Positions 8,356 to 22,200 of a stretch of DNA of 64,000 nt are shown here, one piece after another (position 1 is the stretch's first letter; the number at the start of each line of letters is the position of its first letter). The DNA lies in assembly GCA_963836905.1 (NCBI GenBank), contig CAWIKY010000006.1:992001-1056000 (forward strand), read 5' to 3'. A model generated the notes under the pieces. It did not search any database, was not told the DNA's origin, and was given only the letters and a program-made list of their open reading frames with translations. This DNA is from CAWIKY01 sp963836905. Lineage in GTDB: Bacteria > Pseudomonadota > Alphaproteobacteria > Caulobacterales > Hyphomonadaceae. The position numbers and the translations under genes are program-made.

Positions 8356-9132
8356 ATGAACCCAGCCGGGGTGATCCGCCACATGACCCGATCCGTTCGC
8401 AGACTTGCGCTCCTTTTCATGATGGTAGCGATGGGCGCGATGCTGGCGTCTTGCGGAACATCCGGCCGAAAAGGCGCGCCGATCACCTTGCCCGGGGCCA
8501 ATAAGGGCGGCGACATTCCAATTCCCAGGGAAAGCGGCCCGGTCATCGCCGCCAATGCCGAACGCCTCTACCCGAACGAGGAATTGTTCGTTTGTCCCGG
8601 CATGACGGTATCCAACGCCCCTGAAACTGTTGCGGCAAACCGGGTCAAAAGATATTCACGTCTGGTCGTGGTAAACGGCGTTCCCATCGTTACAGCGCCG
8701 GCGAACAATGCGTGCGTCAGTTCCGGTTTCGGGGAACGCTGGGGCAGGCAGCACAAGGGGCTGGACATTACCAGCCGACCCGCGAGCCGCGTTTTTGCCG
8801 GTGGATCCGGCACGGTGCTTGAAGCCGGAATGAATGGCGGGTTTGGCCTCGCTGTGCTGATCGACCATGGCAACGGCGTCTATACGCGCTATGCCCATCT
8901 GCGCCATCTGGATGATCGGATCCGCGCCGGTGCCGAGGTCTGGTATGGCAAACCGCTCGGTTTGATGGGCGCCTCCGGACATGTGACGGGCATTCACCTC
9001 CACTATGAGATACTGACCGGGACCTATGTTGCGGGCGTCTGGGGACGTGGCCTGACAGCACGCGACCCGTTCTCGTTTCCGGCCTGGGTCGATGAACGTC
9101 TGGAACGTCTGGCAGGCGGTGCCATAGGCTGA
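8356..9132 (+). CDS. M23 family metallopeptidase lipoprotein
   Basis: A 258-residue predicted lipoprotein: a basic N-terminus, a hydrophobic stretch and a lipobox-like MLASC with Cys33. The second half is a peptidase M23 (LytM) domain with the zinc ligands His133 and Asp137 in RQHKGLDI and the closing pair in GIHLHYEI (His214, His216), plus RYAHLRHL. All metal ligands are present, so it may be an active peptidoglycan endopeptidase acting in the periplasm. An unusual insertion with two cysteines (Cys80, Cys120) precedes the catalytic domain. The Met at position 10 is an alternative start with the same lipobox. It follows ribF on the same strand. Confidence 0.88.
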   Translation: MNPAGVIRHMTRSVRRLALLFMMVAMGAMLASCGTSGRKGAPITLPGANKGGDIPIPRESGPVIAANAERLYPNEELFVCPGMTVSNAPETVAANRVKRYSRLVVVNGVPIVTAPANNACVSSGFGERWGRQHKGLDITSRPASRVFAGGSGTVLEAGMNGGFGLAVLIDHGNGVYTRYAHLRHLDDRIRAGAEVWYGKPLGLMGASGHVTGIHLHYEILTGTYVAGVWGRGLTARDPFSFPAWVDERLERLAGGAIG

Positions 9133-9216
9133 AAGCTTCGCTTGCGCGGGGTTCACCGCCAGATTTCAAGATTGCGACTTTCGCAGGCGCATCAAAGCCT
9201 CTAGGAAAGCGACCCC

Positions 9217-10083
9217 ATGCATACAGTGACCCTTACCGCACCACGCGCCGTTATCGAGTCTGTCTCAGATATGTTGACGCGGCTAGACCCGTCGCCTGCT
9301 GAAGCCGTCGATGCGCGCGAGGAAACACGCACCCACTGGAAGCTGGACGCCTATTGCGCCGATGAGGCCGCAGCACGGACATGCGCCGACCTTATAGAAG
9401 CCGAATTTCCCGGTCTGGAAGCAGGCGTGAAGGCGCTGGAAGACCGGGACTGGGTTGCGCTGTCACTGGAAGGGCTTCCCGCGGTCAAGGCCGGGCCGTT
9501 CATCGTCGCCGGAGCTCATGAACTGGCCCGTGCGCATGCGGGCCGCATACCTGTCTGGATCGAAGCCGGACCTGCTTTCGGTACGGGCCATCACGGGACG
9601 ACGGCGGGATGTCTCGAAGCGTATTCGCGCCTGATGCGACGCGGGACGCCGAACACGGTGCTCGATATCGGCACGGGTTCGGGCGTGCTGGCGATTGCGG
9701 CTCTGAAAAGCGGTGCAAAGCGGGCGCTGGGGACCGAGATCGATGCGCCCAGCCTCGTCGTTGCCAAGGAAAACGCTTACAATAACAGGGTTGGCAGGCG
9801 GCTTTCGCTCTCGCTTGCCAATGGTGTGCGGGGCGGTCAGGTCAGAGCCGGTGCGCCCTATGATCTGGTGTTTGCGAACATTCTGGCCGGACCGTTGATC
9901 CGGTTGTCTGCGGACATTCCTGGCGTGATGGCGCTGGGTGGACATCTCATCCTGTCAGGTCTTTTGACGCCGCAGGAACCGCTCGTTCGTGCCGCCTACC
10001 GGGGCAGGGGACTGATCGAGGTGGACCGGATCCGGATGAACGGATGGTCCACGCTCGTCTATCAGACCCCTGACAGGGGCTGA
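9217..10083 (+). CDS. prmA: Ribosomal protein L11 methyltransferase PrmA
   Basis: A 288-residue enzyme that trimethylates ribosomal protein L11 using S-adenosylmethionine. The N-terminal substrate-recognition domain (about 1-110) is followed by GPAFGTGHHGTTAGCLEA, motif I VLDIGTGSGVLAIAALKSG, and the catalytic-site motif DLVFANILAGPLI (the NILA variant of NPPY). All are standard for PrmA. AGGAAA at 9203-9208 precedes the ATG by 8 bases. Downstream is a small gene on the opposite strand, 12 bases away. Confidence 0.93.
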   Translation: MHTVTLTAPRAVIESVSDMLTRLDPSPAEAVDAREETRTHWKLDAYCADEAAARTCADLIEAEFPGLEAGVKALEDRDWVALSLEGLPAVKAGPFIVAGAHELARAHAGRIPVWIEAGPAFGTGHHGTTAGCLEAYSRLMRRGTPNTVLDIGTGSGVLAIAALKSGAKRALGTEIDAPSLVVAKENAYNNRVGRRLSLSLANGVRGGQVRAGAPYDLVFANILAGPLIRLSADIPGVMALGGHLILSGLLTPQEPLVRAAYRGRGLIEVDRIRMNGWSTLVYQTPDRG

Positions 10084-10095
10084 GCTACGGGCTCT

Positions 10096-10332
10096 CTAGC
10101 CGCGGTCCATCCGGCGGTTTGCACGAATGGCGCGTTTGGCCAGCAAAGTTTGTTGCGCCATGCGCTGGGGCAGCTCTGGCGTAGTACCCGTCACCCGCGC
10201 GTGGGTGAACGAGGCATCCTGCGCCGTCACGTCTTGCGCGGCATTCGAATACGCGCTCGCCACGGAGCGGAAGCGACGGATCATGCCGTCGATAAGTGAA
10301 AATTGGGACTGTGTTCTTGCAGAGGTGATCAT
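10096..10332 (-). CDS. Small hypothetical protein
   Basis: A 78-residue basic open frame convergent with prmA. The composition is protein-like (SLIDGMIRRFRSVASAYSNAA at the N-terminus, then a mostly helical, Gln/Arg-rich second half), with no membrane segment and no family I recognise. A second frame overlaps on the same strand (10085-10426), but its composition looks like a shadow. The ribosome site is weak. It is kept because the 440-base gap between prmA and the M24 peptidase has no better coding candidate. Confidence 0.45.
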   Translation of the reverse strand: MITSARTQSQFSLIDGMIRRFRSVASAYSNAAQDVTAQDASFTHARVTGTTPELPQRMAQQTLLAKRAIRANRRMDRG

Positions 10333-10526
10333 GGTTCTCGTCTTTCATACGTCTGGACGTTTGCGGCGTCTGGTGCCGTCTTGTCCTGAGCAACAGATAG
10401 GCGAGACGGTGCGCTTTCGACACCACAGATTAACTTGAATCAGGTATGCAAAATTGCATGGATCCTAAGGGCCGCACTGCGCTTTCGGCTTTTGCCAACC
10501 GAACGTGAACACGATAGTCAATTCCG

Positions 10527-14635
<4,109 letters not shown>

Positions 14636-16346
14636 CTATTCTGCGCCGCTCATCAACCGCTTCGCAGCCGCGCGCGCTTCGCCGGTAATTTCGGCTCCGG
14701 CAAGCATCCGGGCCACTTCCTCGAGACGGCCTTCGCCCTCCAGAACGGTCACGCTGGACAGCGTTTCCTTTCCGGATTTGCCGCCGGACTTGGCGATTTT
14801 CCAATGGGCATGGGCGCAGGCGGCAACTTGAGGGCTGTGGGTAATGGCGAGCACCTGACGGTCTTCGGAAAGACGCGACAGCCTCTCGCCGATGGCGGCA
14901 GCAACTGCGCCTCCGACGCCCTGATCGGCCTCGTCGAAGACCAGCGTCGGCGCATTGCCGGTCGCCGCGAGGCAGACCTTGAGGGCAAGTGCAAAGCGCG
15001 CCAGTTCGCCGCCCGATGCGATCTGCTTCAATTGCCCGAAGGGAGCGCCGGGGTTTGTTGAAACTTCGAACGAGACCCCGTCATAGCCCTGCGCTGTCCA
15101 CCCGGTTTCCGGCAAGTCTTCGAAAGCGACCTGAAACCGGGCCGCATCGAGCTTGAGGGGTTTGAGTTCGGTCGCGACCGCACCGGTCAATTTCTTCCCG
15201 GCTGACAGTCGGAGCGCACGCAGCTTTGCAGCAACGGTCTCATAGTCAGACTTGGCAGCGGCCTCCTGCTCAATCGCAGCTTTCAGATCAGCCTCCGCTG
15301 TCTCCAGCCCGGTTTCCCTGGCGCGATAGGTGTTGAGCACGTCCGCCAGCTCATCCGGCGTGACGGAATACTTACGCGCTGCGCCTCGCAAGGCGAAGAG
15401 ACGCGATTCGGCTGTCTCAAGCGCCAGCGGATCGCTCGACACACCATGACAGGCCTGTTCGACGCTGAAACTGGCTTCACCGAACTCGATCAACGCCCGT
15501 TCTACCGCTTCTCCTGCGACCGTAAGCGCAGCCAGCCGCGGATCGGATTCGCCGAGGTCTTCCATTCCGGGATAACGACGGGCGCGTTCCAGCAGGCGTG
15601 CGGCTGAACCGAGAGCATTTTCGGCCTGCGAGCTTTTCAGTGCCTCGTCTGCAGCAGCCAGACATTCGATGAGTTTCTGGCTGTTCTGGAGCAGGGCACG
15701 TTCCGAAACGAGACGGGTTTCTTCGCCCGAATTCGGGGCTGAGCGCTTCGAGTTCCTCGATTGCAGCCTGAGCGTAGGCACGGTCGTCCTCGGCCTCACG
15801 AATTGTCGCCTGCAGGGTTTCGCGACGCGCTTGCGCCCCGCGCCAGGACCCATGCGCTTGCGCCACGCGAGCAAGAATGGAACCGGCTCCGGCGAACTGA
15901 TCCAGGATCGGACGGTGGTTGGCGGTCTGGAGCAGCAAGGATCCGTCATGCTGTCCGTGGATCTCGACCAGCATCGGTGCCAGTTCGTCCAGCAAGGGCG
16001 CGCTGACCATTTGATCGTTGATGAAGGCACGCGACGGCCCGTCCGCTGCGATGACGCGGCGCAAGGTCAGGGGTTCATCGCGGCCACATTCCAGCCCGCG
16101 GTCTTCCAGTTCGGCAAAGATCGGGTGCGTTTCCGCAAGGACAAAGGATGCAGTAACCTGCGCCCGCTTCGCACCGTGGCGGACATAGCGTTTTTCAGGC
16201 TTTCCGCCGAGCGAGACACGAAGCGCATCGAGTATGATGGATTTACCTGCTCCGGTTTCACCGGTCACCGAAGTGAAACCGCGCCCGACCTCAAGGTCGA
16301 GGGCATCGATCAGAACGAAGTCGCGAATAGAGAGCGCAATCAGCAT
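14636..16346 (-). CDS. recN: DNA repair protein RecN (frameshifted in this sequence)
   Basis: An SMC-like ATPase for double-strand-break repair. The N-terminal part (frame open 15477-16346) carries Walker A GETGAGKSII and the EIHGQHD motif. The C-terminal part (frame open 14636-16030) carries the ABC signature region QIASGGELARFALALK and Walker B TLVFDEADQGVGG. A central coiled-coil-like stretch joins them. The two halves are in different frames; they join perfectly (SPEFG then EETRLVSERA) if one base is removed from the CCC run at 15726-15728. The joined product would be 569 residues, the normal RecN length. I read this as a homopolymer insertion error, not a true pseudogene. Confidence 0.88.
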
Positions 16347-16373
16347 GATGGCACCCTATACCACAGAACAAAA

Positions 16374-17213
16374 CTAGAACAAACGGTTTCGCATCTTGGT
16401 CAGCCAGCCGGTGTCCGGATCCTGTGCCACAGGGTCGATCGAGTCGCCCTCGGAATTCATCAGGCGATAGGCATCGCGGTACCACTGGGTGTCACCGTAG
16501 TTATAGCCAAGCACCGAAGCGCTCGCGAGCGCCTGATCTCGCAGACCAACGGAAAGATAGGACTCCGTCAGGCGGTAAAGGGCTTCCGGGGTGTGCGTGG
16601 TGGTCTGATAGTCGTCGACCACCGTCTTGAACCGGTTCAGCGCAGCCAGATGCTGGTTGCGGCGAAGATACCAGCGCCCGATTTCCATTTCCTTGCCTGC
16701 GAGTTGATCGCGGACCATGTCGACCTTGAGGCGCGCATCGGCGGCGTATTCGGTATTCGGATACCGCCGCACCACTTCACCCAGGGCGTCCAGCGCGCTG
16801 ACCGTCGTTCCCTGATCGCGACCGACGTCAACAATCTGTTCGAAATAGCAGATTGCGATCAGATAATAGGCGTAAACGGTCTCGTCATTGCCGGGGTGCA
16901 GATCGATATACCGGCGCGCAGCCGCGATGGATTCGGTGTAGTCGTTGGCCTGGTAGTGCGCGAATGCCGCCATGAGATTTGCCCGGCTCGCCCATTCCGA
17001 ATACGGATGCTGGCGTTCCACTTCATCGAACGTCTTCACCGCGTCCGAATAGGCACGGCGATCCATGGCAAGGCCGGCTTCGTTGTAGATCTGTTCAACC
17101 GGCCGCTCGACATAGGCGACGCGGTCGGAGCGCCTGAACGTGGAGCATCCTGCAGCAAAGCTTGTCGCTAGCAGGACGATCCCGAACCGGAGAAGAAGAG
17201 TTGATCTGGTCAT
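16374..17213 (-). CDS. bamD: Outer membrane assembly lipoprotein BamD
   Basis: A 279-residue lipoprotein of the BAM complex, which folds beta-barrel proteins into the outer membrane together with the BamA encoded at 60.4 kb. The N-terminal signal ends in a lipobox FAAGC (Cys23). Five TPR-like helical pairs follow; the first contains QIYNEAGLAMDRRAYSDAVK and later ones YAYYLIAICYFEQI, typical for BamD/ComL. The frame is open upstream to 17414, but the Met at 17213 begins the signal peptide. It lies between lpxC and recN in one minus-strand cluster, ending 27 bases before recN. Confidence 0.93.
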   Translation of the reverse strand: MTRSTLLLRFGIVLLATSFAAGCSTFRRSDRVAYVERPVEQIYNEAGLAMDRRAYSDAVKTFDEVERQHPYSEWASRANLMAAFAHYQANDYTESIAAARRYIDLHPGNDETVYAYYLIAICYFEQIVDVGRDQGTTVSALDALGEVVRRYPNTEYAADARLKVDMVRDQLAGKEMEIGRWYLRRNQHLAALNRFKTVVDDYQTTTHTPEALYRLTESYLSVGLRDQALASASVLGYNYGDTQWYRDAYRLMNSEGDSIDPVAQDPDTGWLTKMRNRLF

Positions 17214-17307
17214 AGCAAGGACTCGAAAACTGGTGCCCGGGACGATGTCGTCCATATCGCGCCTTTGATAGCCCCGCAGTCCGCTTACGCCAAGACCGGA
17301 AAGCAGA

Positions 17308-18238
17308 TCAGCGCGCAGAAGCGGCTTGTCGTAGCGGTTGTCTAGCCATCTCTTGCGTCTGTCCGGCAAACTCAAGAGACCAGGCTTCGGGACGGGCCAG
17401 AACGGCGCGCACAAGCAGGTTGTTGATTGAATGACCGGGCTGCTCGCTCTCGTAGGCGCCGATCAGCCGGTAGCCGAGAAGTGAAAGGTCGCCGAGCGCG
17501 TCCAGCATCTTGTGACGCACAAACTCATCATGTGCGCGCAGACCTTCAGGGTTCATGACGCCGGTCTCGTCGATGGCAACAGCGTTCTCCATCGACGCGC
17601 CCTGACCGAGGCCCATCGCATTGAGGGCGTCCAGATCGCGTGCGAAACCAAAGGTTCTGGCGAACGAAAGATCGCGCGCGAAGCTTTCGGGCGAGAGGCA
17701 AAGCTGCGCTTCCTGACGACCGATTGTCTCATCTTCATAATCGATGGCAGCACGAAGGGTGAGGTCGTCTCCGTTCACCGGACGCAGCGCGGCCTGCTTG
17801 GGGCCGTCCGTAACTTCGATGGATTCAAGGATGCGCAGGCAGCGGCGCGGGGCCGATTGCGTCTTGAGGCCGGTTTGCAAAATCAGTTCGCTATAGAGGG
17901 CGGCTGAACCGTCCATGATTGGCACTTCGGGGCCGTCGACTTCGACGATGAGATTGTCCAGCCCAAGCCCGTAGCAAGCAGCCATCAGGTGTTCGACCGT
18001 GGAAATGGAGGCCCCGTGGACATTGGTGAGCGTGGTTCCAAGCTGGACCTCGCTCGACGAGCGTACCGCGTGCCTCGATGACGTTGCGCCCGGCAGGCAG
18101 GTCCACCCTGACGAACCGGATTCCGGCACCGACGCCGGCAGGCTTGAGGGTCAGGCGGGCCCGTGCGCCGGAATGTACACCGATGCCCGCGCACATGGCC
18201 GGTCCGGCGATCGTATGCTGCAAATGGGCGTGGTACAC
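17308..18238 (-). CDS. lpxC: LpxC, UDP-3-O-acyl-GlcNAc deacetylase (frameshifted in this sequence)
   Basis: The committed zinc deacetylase of lipid A synthesis. The N-terminal part (to about 18070) contains GIGVHSGARARLTLKPA. The rest is in another frame and contains the zinc-site STVEHLMAA, EFVRHKMLDALGDL and GHSINN motifs. The two frames join near 18050-18075, between NVIEAR and SSSEVQLGTTL, if one base is dropped; the total would be about 309 residues, normal for LpxC. The start is GTG at 18238 with AAGGA just upstream. As lipid A synthesis is usually essential, the break is most likely a sequencing error. In many Alphaproteobacteria lpxC follows ftsZ; here no cell-division gene precedes it. 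Confidence 0.88.
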
Positions 18239-18437
18239 GAACTGTTCCTTCGAAACTCTTCGGGTACAAAGATGCGATCCGGGTGGTCAGACGCAAAACA
18301 CGGTTTGTTTCGAATTGTTACGAGATGCGTCCGGTATCCGGCGATAAGCCTACTTTGCCAGTCAATGCCTTGTTATTGAATAGACAATCTGGCGCGTGGC
18401 TCGTCGGCCACACCTGTCGTTTACCTTGTCTGGCGAC

Positions 18438-19880
18438 CTACTTCTTTCGCGGCGCAGCAATATGAATCGGATGTCCGAGCGCCGTCATCGCAGCTTCGGC
18501 ATGGGCCTCTCCCAGCGTCGGATGCACATGGATCGTATGGGCGATGTCTTCCAGACGCGCGCCCATTTCCAGCGCCAGAGCGAACTCGCCGGAGAGTTCG
18601 GCGACATGACTGCCGACGGCGTGGATCCCCAGAATCGACATGATCGCTTTCGCGCGCCGTCACGCGCACGAAGCCTCTGTCGTCTCCCGCATCCATGGAG
18701 AGCGCCTTGCCGGATGCAGCGAGCGGAAACTTGCCAGTAATGACGGTTTCGCCTGCGGCCTTCGCCTGGTTCGGCGAGAGACCGACGCCAGCAATTTCCG
18801 GGGAGGTGAAACAGACGGCCGCAATGGAAACCGGATCGAACCTGCGCTTATGCCCCGCGATGATCTCGGCGACGATTTCGCCCTGCGCCGTAGCCTTGTG
18901 GGCGAGCAAGGGCTCACCTGTCACGTCGCCAATCGCGTAGACGCCACTCATCGCCGTACGGCAGCGGTTATCGATAGCAATGAATGGCCCGTCCATGTCG
19001 ACGCCCATGGTGTCCAGCCCCCAGTCAGCCGTAAGAGGCTTGCGACCGACCGCGACCAGAACCTTTTCAGCGCTCAGATGGCCCGTTTCGCCGGAGGACC
19101 GGGTAAAGGCCAGCGCCTGCTTTCCATCCCGTTCAACCAGCTCTTTGGCCGAACAGTCCAGATGCACCTCGACGCCGTTCTGTTCGAGCCAGTGCGAGAC
19201 GGGTTTGGTGAGTTCGCTGTCATAGCTGGGCAGAATGACCGGTCCCGCCTCGACGAAACTGACCTTCGTGCCAAGCTTGGCAAAGACGATACCGAGTTCC
19301 ATGCCGATATATCCCGCACCAACGACGGCAAGAAACTCAGGGCGTTGTTCGATATCGAGAATGTCGCTGGAAGAGAGAATGTCCGGGTGACTGAAGGGCA
19401 GGGACGGGATCTCGATCTCGCGCGAACCGTTGGCCAGAATGACGTTCTCGGCCTTGATGGTGATTTCGCCATTCGCTGTGTCGACCGTGCACGTCTTGGC
19501 ATCGGAGAAGCGCGCCCAACCGTCGATCTGGCGCACTTTCGCAGCCTTTAGAAGCCCTGCAACGCCGCCCGAAAGCTTGTCCACAATGCCTGTCTTCCAG
19601 GCTTTCAACCCGGCCATGTCCAGCTGCGGAGGCTGCGGCAGGGTGATGCCCATATGACCTTTCGCGTCGCCTGAATGACGGTTCATTTCGTGGAAGGTGT
19701 TGGCCGCGTGAATGATCGCCTTTGACGGGATGCAGCCACGGATAAGGCAGGTGCCGCCTAAGCCGGTCTGCCTCGACGAGGATCGTATCAAGATCCGAGT
19801 TGCCCGGCACGGATGGCCGCCGGATAGCCTCCCGGACCGCCCCCGATGACCAGGACCTTGCAGTTGAGCGTTTCAGCCAT
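18438..19880 (-). CDS. lpdA: Dihydrolipoyl dehydrogenase, E3 (three frameshifts in this sequence)
   Basis: An FAD disulfide oxidoreductase that reoxidises the lipoyl group of the E2 encoded next to it and makes NADH. The pieces read in order: an N-terminal FAD-binding segment with [19 protein letters not shown], the redox-active disulfide [14 protein letters not shown], the NAD-binding [23 protein letters not shown], and the C-terminal interface [18 protein letters not shown] and [15 protein letters not shown] segment. Single extra bases near 19795, 19758 and 18636 break the frame; without them the product is about 479 residues, normal for E3. It is the last gene of the bkd operon, starting 9 bases after bkdB. 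Confidence 0.88.
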
Positions 19881-19889
19881 GGCCAAACC

Positions 19890-21160
19890 TTACATGAAGA
19901 GACGTGTCGGCGTTTCGAGATAGCGCCGGATGGATTGCACCAGCAAAGCGGCTTCATAGCCATCCACGATGCGGTGATCGAAGCTGCAGGAGAGGTTCAT
20001 CATCTTGCGGGCGACAATACGCCCGGCGCCGTCGAACGTCGGCGTTTCGATGATCTTGTTCACGCCGATGATAGCGGTCTCCGGCGGGTTCAGGATCGGT
20101 GTCGTCACCACGCCGCCGATTGCACCCAGACTGGTGATCGTGATGGTTGAGCCGGTCAGTTCATCGCGGCTGATCTTGCCCGAACGTGCCAGCTCGGACA
20201 GTCGTTTGACCTCGTCCGCGAGCATCCAGATGTCGTGCGCTTCGGCATGTTTTACGACTGGTACGACCAGACCTTTTTCTGTCGCGGTCGCAATGCCCAG
20301 ATGGACGCCGTCAAACTGGGTCAGCATGTCGTTGGCCCGGTCATAATGGGCATTGGCCTGCGGAATTTCACGCAAGGCACGAACCAGCGCCATTGCGAGA
20401 ACGGAATGAGCGTGAGTTTGGGTTGCTCTGCCGTTTTGTCTTCGTTGAGCTTGCCGCGAAGGGTTTCGACATCGGTCACGTCGATGGCTTCGACGTAGGT
20501 GATGTGCGGTACCTCGCGCCAGGCGCGTTCCATGTTCTGGGCGATCTTGCGGCGCAAGCCGATGATCGGCACATCTTCGGTCCGCGTCAGCTTCTTGCGC
20601 GTTGGCCCGGACGTATCAGTATTGGCCTTGACGATGGCGCGGCCGCCAGCGGCGACAAAGTCTTCGAGATCCTGCGAGAGGATCCGGCCGGCTGGGCCGG
20701 AGCCCTCTATCATTTCGAGATCGACATCGTGTTCAAGCGCCTGCTGGCGAACGGCCGGAGAGGCCAGTGGTCGGCGATCCGGGGCCGAGTTGACCTGAGT
20801 CTGTTTTGCAGCCGGTTTGACGGGTGCCGGTGAACTGGTCCTTGCGGGCGCAGGTACGGGCGTCGCTTCAGTCGCTGGCTCGTCCGCGTCTTCGCTCGCG
20901 GGCGCGTCGCCGCTGGCCTCGGAAATCTCGATCACGATGATTTCGGCACCGACGGCGATGGTTTCACCCGGGGATCCGGCGACGCTGACGATGACGCCGT
21001 CGACGGGGGACGGGATCTCGACCGTCGCCTTGTCCGTCATGACGTCCACAAGGTCCTGATCTTCCTCAACCGTATCACCTGCCTTGACGTGCCAGGCGAC
21101 GATTTCGGCTTCCGTCACGCCTTCGCCGACATCGGGCATCTTTACGACATGGCGGGCCAT
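19890..21160 (-). CDS. bkdB: Branched-chain 2-oxoacid dehydrogenase E2 (lipoamide acyltransferase; frameshifted)
   Basis: The acyltransferase core of the complex. It has a lipoyl domain (about 1-76) with the lipoylated lysine in MTDKATVEI (Lys44), an Ala/Pro-rich linker, a peripheral-subunit-binding domain (LASPAVRQQALEHDVDLEMI, about 145-185) and a catalytic domain ending with SFDHRIVDGYEAALL. The frame breaks at about 20397-20403; adding one base gives LTLIPFLAMALVRALRE across the join and a total of about 423 residues. The start overlaps the bkdA2 stop (TAATG), implying coupled translation. With one lipoyl domain and neighbouring E1 alpha/beta genes, branched-chain rather than pyruvate dehydrogenase is favoured. 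Confidence 0.88.
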
Positions 21161-22176
21161 TACTGTATCTCCATCAGGGCTGTGAGCGCCTTGGTTACAC
21201 GCGCCTGTCCCGGAAAGTAACTCCATTCATGCGCATGAGGGTAGGGCGTATCCCAACCGGTGACGCGCACGATTGGAGCTTCCAGGGAATAGAAACAGTC
21301 TTCCTGTATCTGCGCGATCAGTTCGGCGCCGAACCCCGACGTGCGCGGGGCTTCGTGGAGAACCATGCAGCGCCCTGTCTTTCGCACCGATGCCGCGATT
21401 GTTTCGATGTCGTATGGGAGCAACGTGCGCAGGTCGATCACCTCCGCATCGATGCCAGCAGCTTCCGCCGCAGCCAGACCGACATAAACCATCGTGCCAT
21501 AGGCGAGGATGGTGACGGCGTTGCCTTCGCGAACAACATCCGCCTTGCCGATGGGAACGGTGTAAAGCGTTTCAGGGACGTCGCCTTTGGGGTGTGCCGC
21601 CCAGCTTGTCGACGGGCGGTTCGGATCTCCATCGAACGGACCGTTATAAAGGCGCTTGGGTTCGAAGAAGATCACCGGATCGTCCGCCTCTATGGCCGAG
21701 ACCATCAAGCCCTTGGCGTCATACGGGTTGGACGGCATGACGATCTTGATGCCGGGAATGTGGGTAAAAAAGGCTTCCGAACTCATAGAATGGGTCTGTC
21801 CGCCATAAATGCCGCCACCGCAGGGCGTGCGAATGACTACCGGCGCGGAAAACTGTCCGGCACTGCGATACCGCAGGCGCGAAAGCTCGGACACGATCTG
21901 GTCGAAGCCCGGAAAGATATAGTCGGCGAACTGGATCTCGGCCACGGGACGCATGCCGTTCGCAGCCAGACCGATCGACATCGCCACAATGGCCGCCTCG
22001 TTGATCGGTGCGTCGAACACCCGGTCCGACCCGTATTTCTCTTGTAGCCCCTTGGTGACGCCGAAGACGCCGCCGAAATAACCGACATCCTCGCCGAATG
22101 TGCAGACGGTCGGGTCAGCTTCGAGTTTCTGGTCCAGCGCTTCGTTCAGCGCCAGAATCATCGAGCGGTTTGCCAT
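21160..22176 (-). CDS. bkdA2: Branched-chain 2-oxoacid dehydrogenase E1 beta subunit
   Basis: A 338-residue transketolase-type E1 beta subunit. It begins with the typical ALNEALDQKLEADPTVCTFG and GEDVGYFGGVFGVTKGLQ region for thiamine diphosphate binding, has FADYIFPGFDQIVSELSRLR and RTPCGGGIYGGQTHS in the middle, and a C-terminal transketolase domain with GRCMVLHEAPRTSGFGAELI. Together with the alpha subunit it decarboxylates 2-oxoacids from valine, leucine and isoleucine and loads the acyl group on E2. The wording YFGGVFGVTKGL fits the branched-chain family better than pyruvate E1 beta. It lies 24 bases after bkdA1 and overlaps bkdB by one base. Confidence 0.92.
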   Translation of the reverse strand: MANRSMILALNEALDQKLEADPTVCTFGEDVGYFGGVFGVTKGLQEKYGSDRVFDAPINEAAIVAMSIGLAANGMRPVAEIQFADYIFPGFDQIVSELSRLRYRSAGQFSAPVVIRTPCGGGIYGGQTHSMSSEAFFTHIPGIKIVMPSNPYDAKGLMVSAIEADDPVIFFEPKRLYNGPFDGDPNRPSTSWAAHPKGDVPETLYTVPIGKADVVREGNAVTILAYGTMVYVGLAAAEAAGIDAEVIDLRTLLPYDIETIAASVRKTGRCMVLHEAPRTSGFGAELIAQIQEDCFYSLEAPIVRVTGWDTPYPHAHEWSYFPGQARVTKALTALMEIQ

Positions 22177-22200
22177 GAAAACGATCCCTGAGAAGTGGAG

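Noticed and set aside
8286..8504. 72-codon plus-strand frame between ribF and the M23 gene
   Set aside because: It overlaps the N-terminal signal sequence of the M23 lipoprotein in another frame and has no protein-like pattern.
15669..17171. 500-codon open frame on the plus strand opposite recN and bamD
   Set aside because: It is the complement of well-supported genes, with no family-like motifs and no ribosome site.
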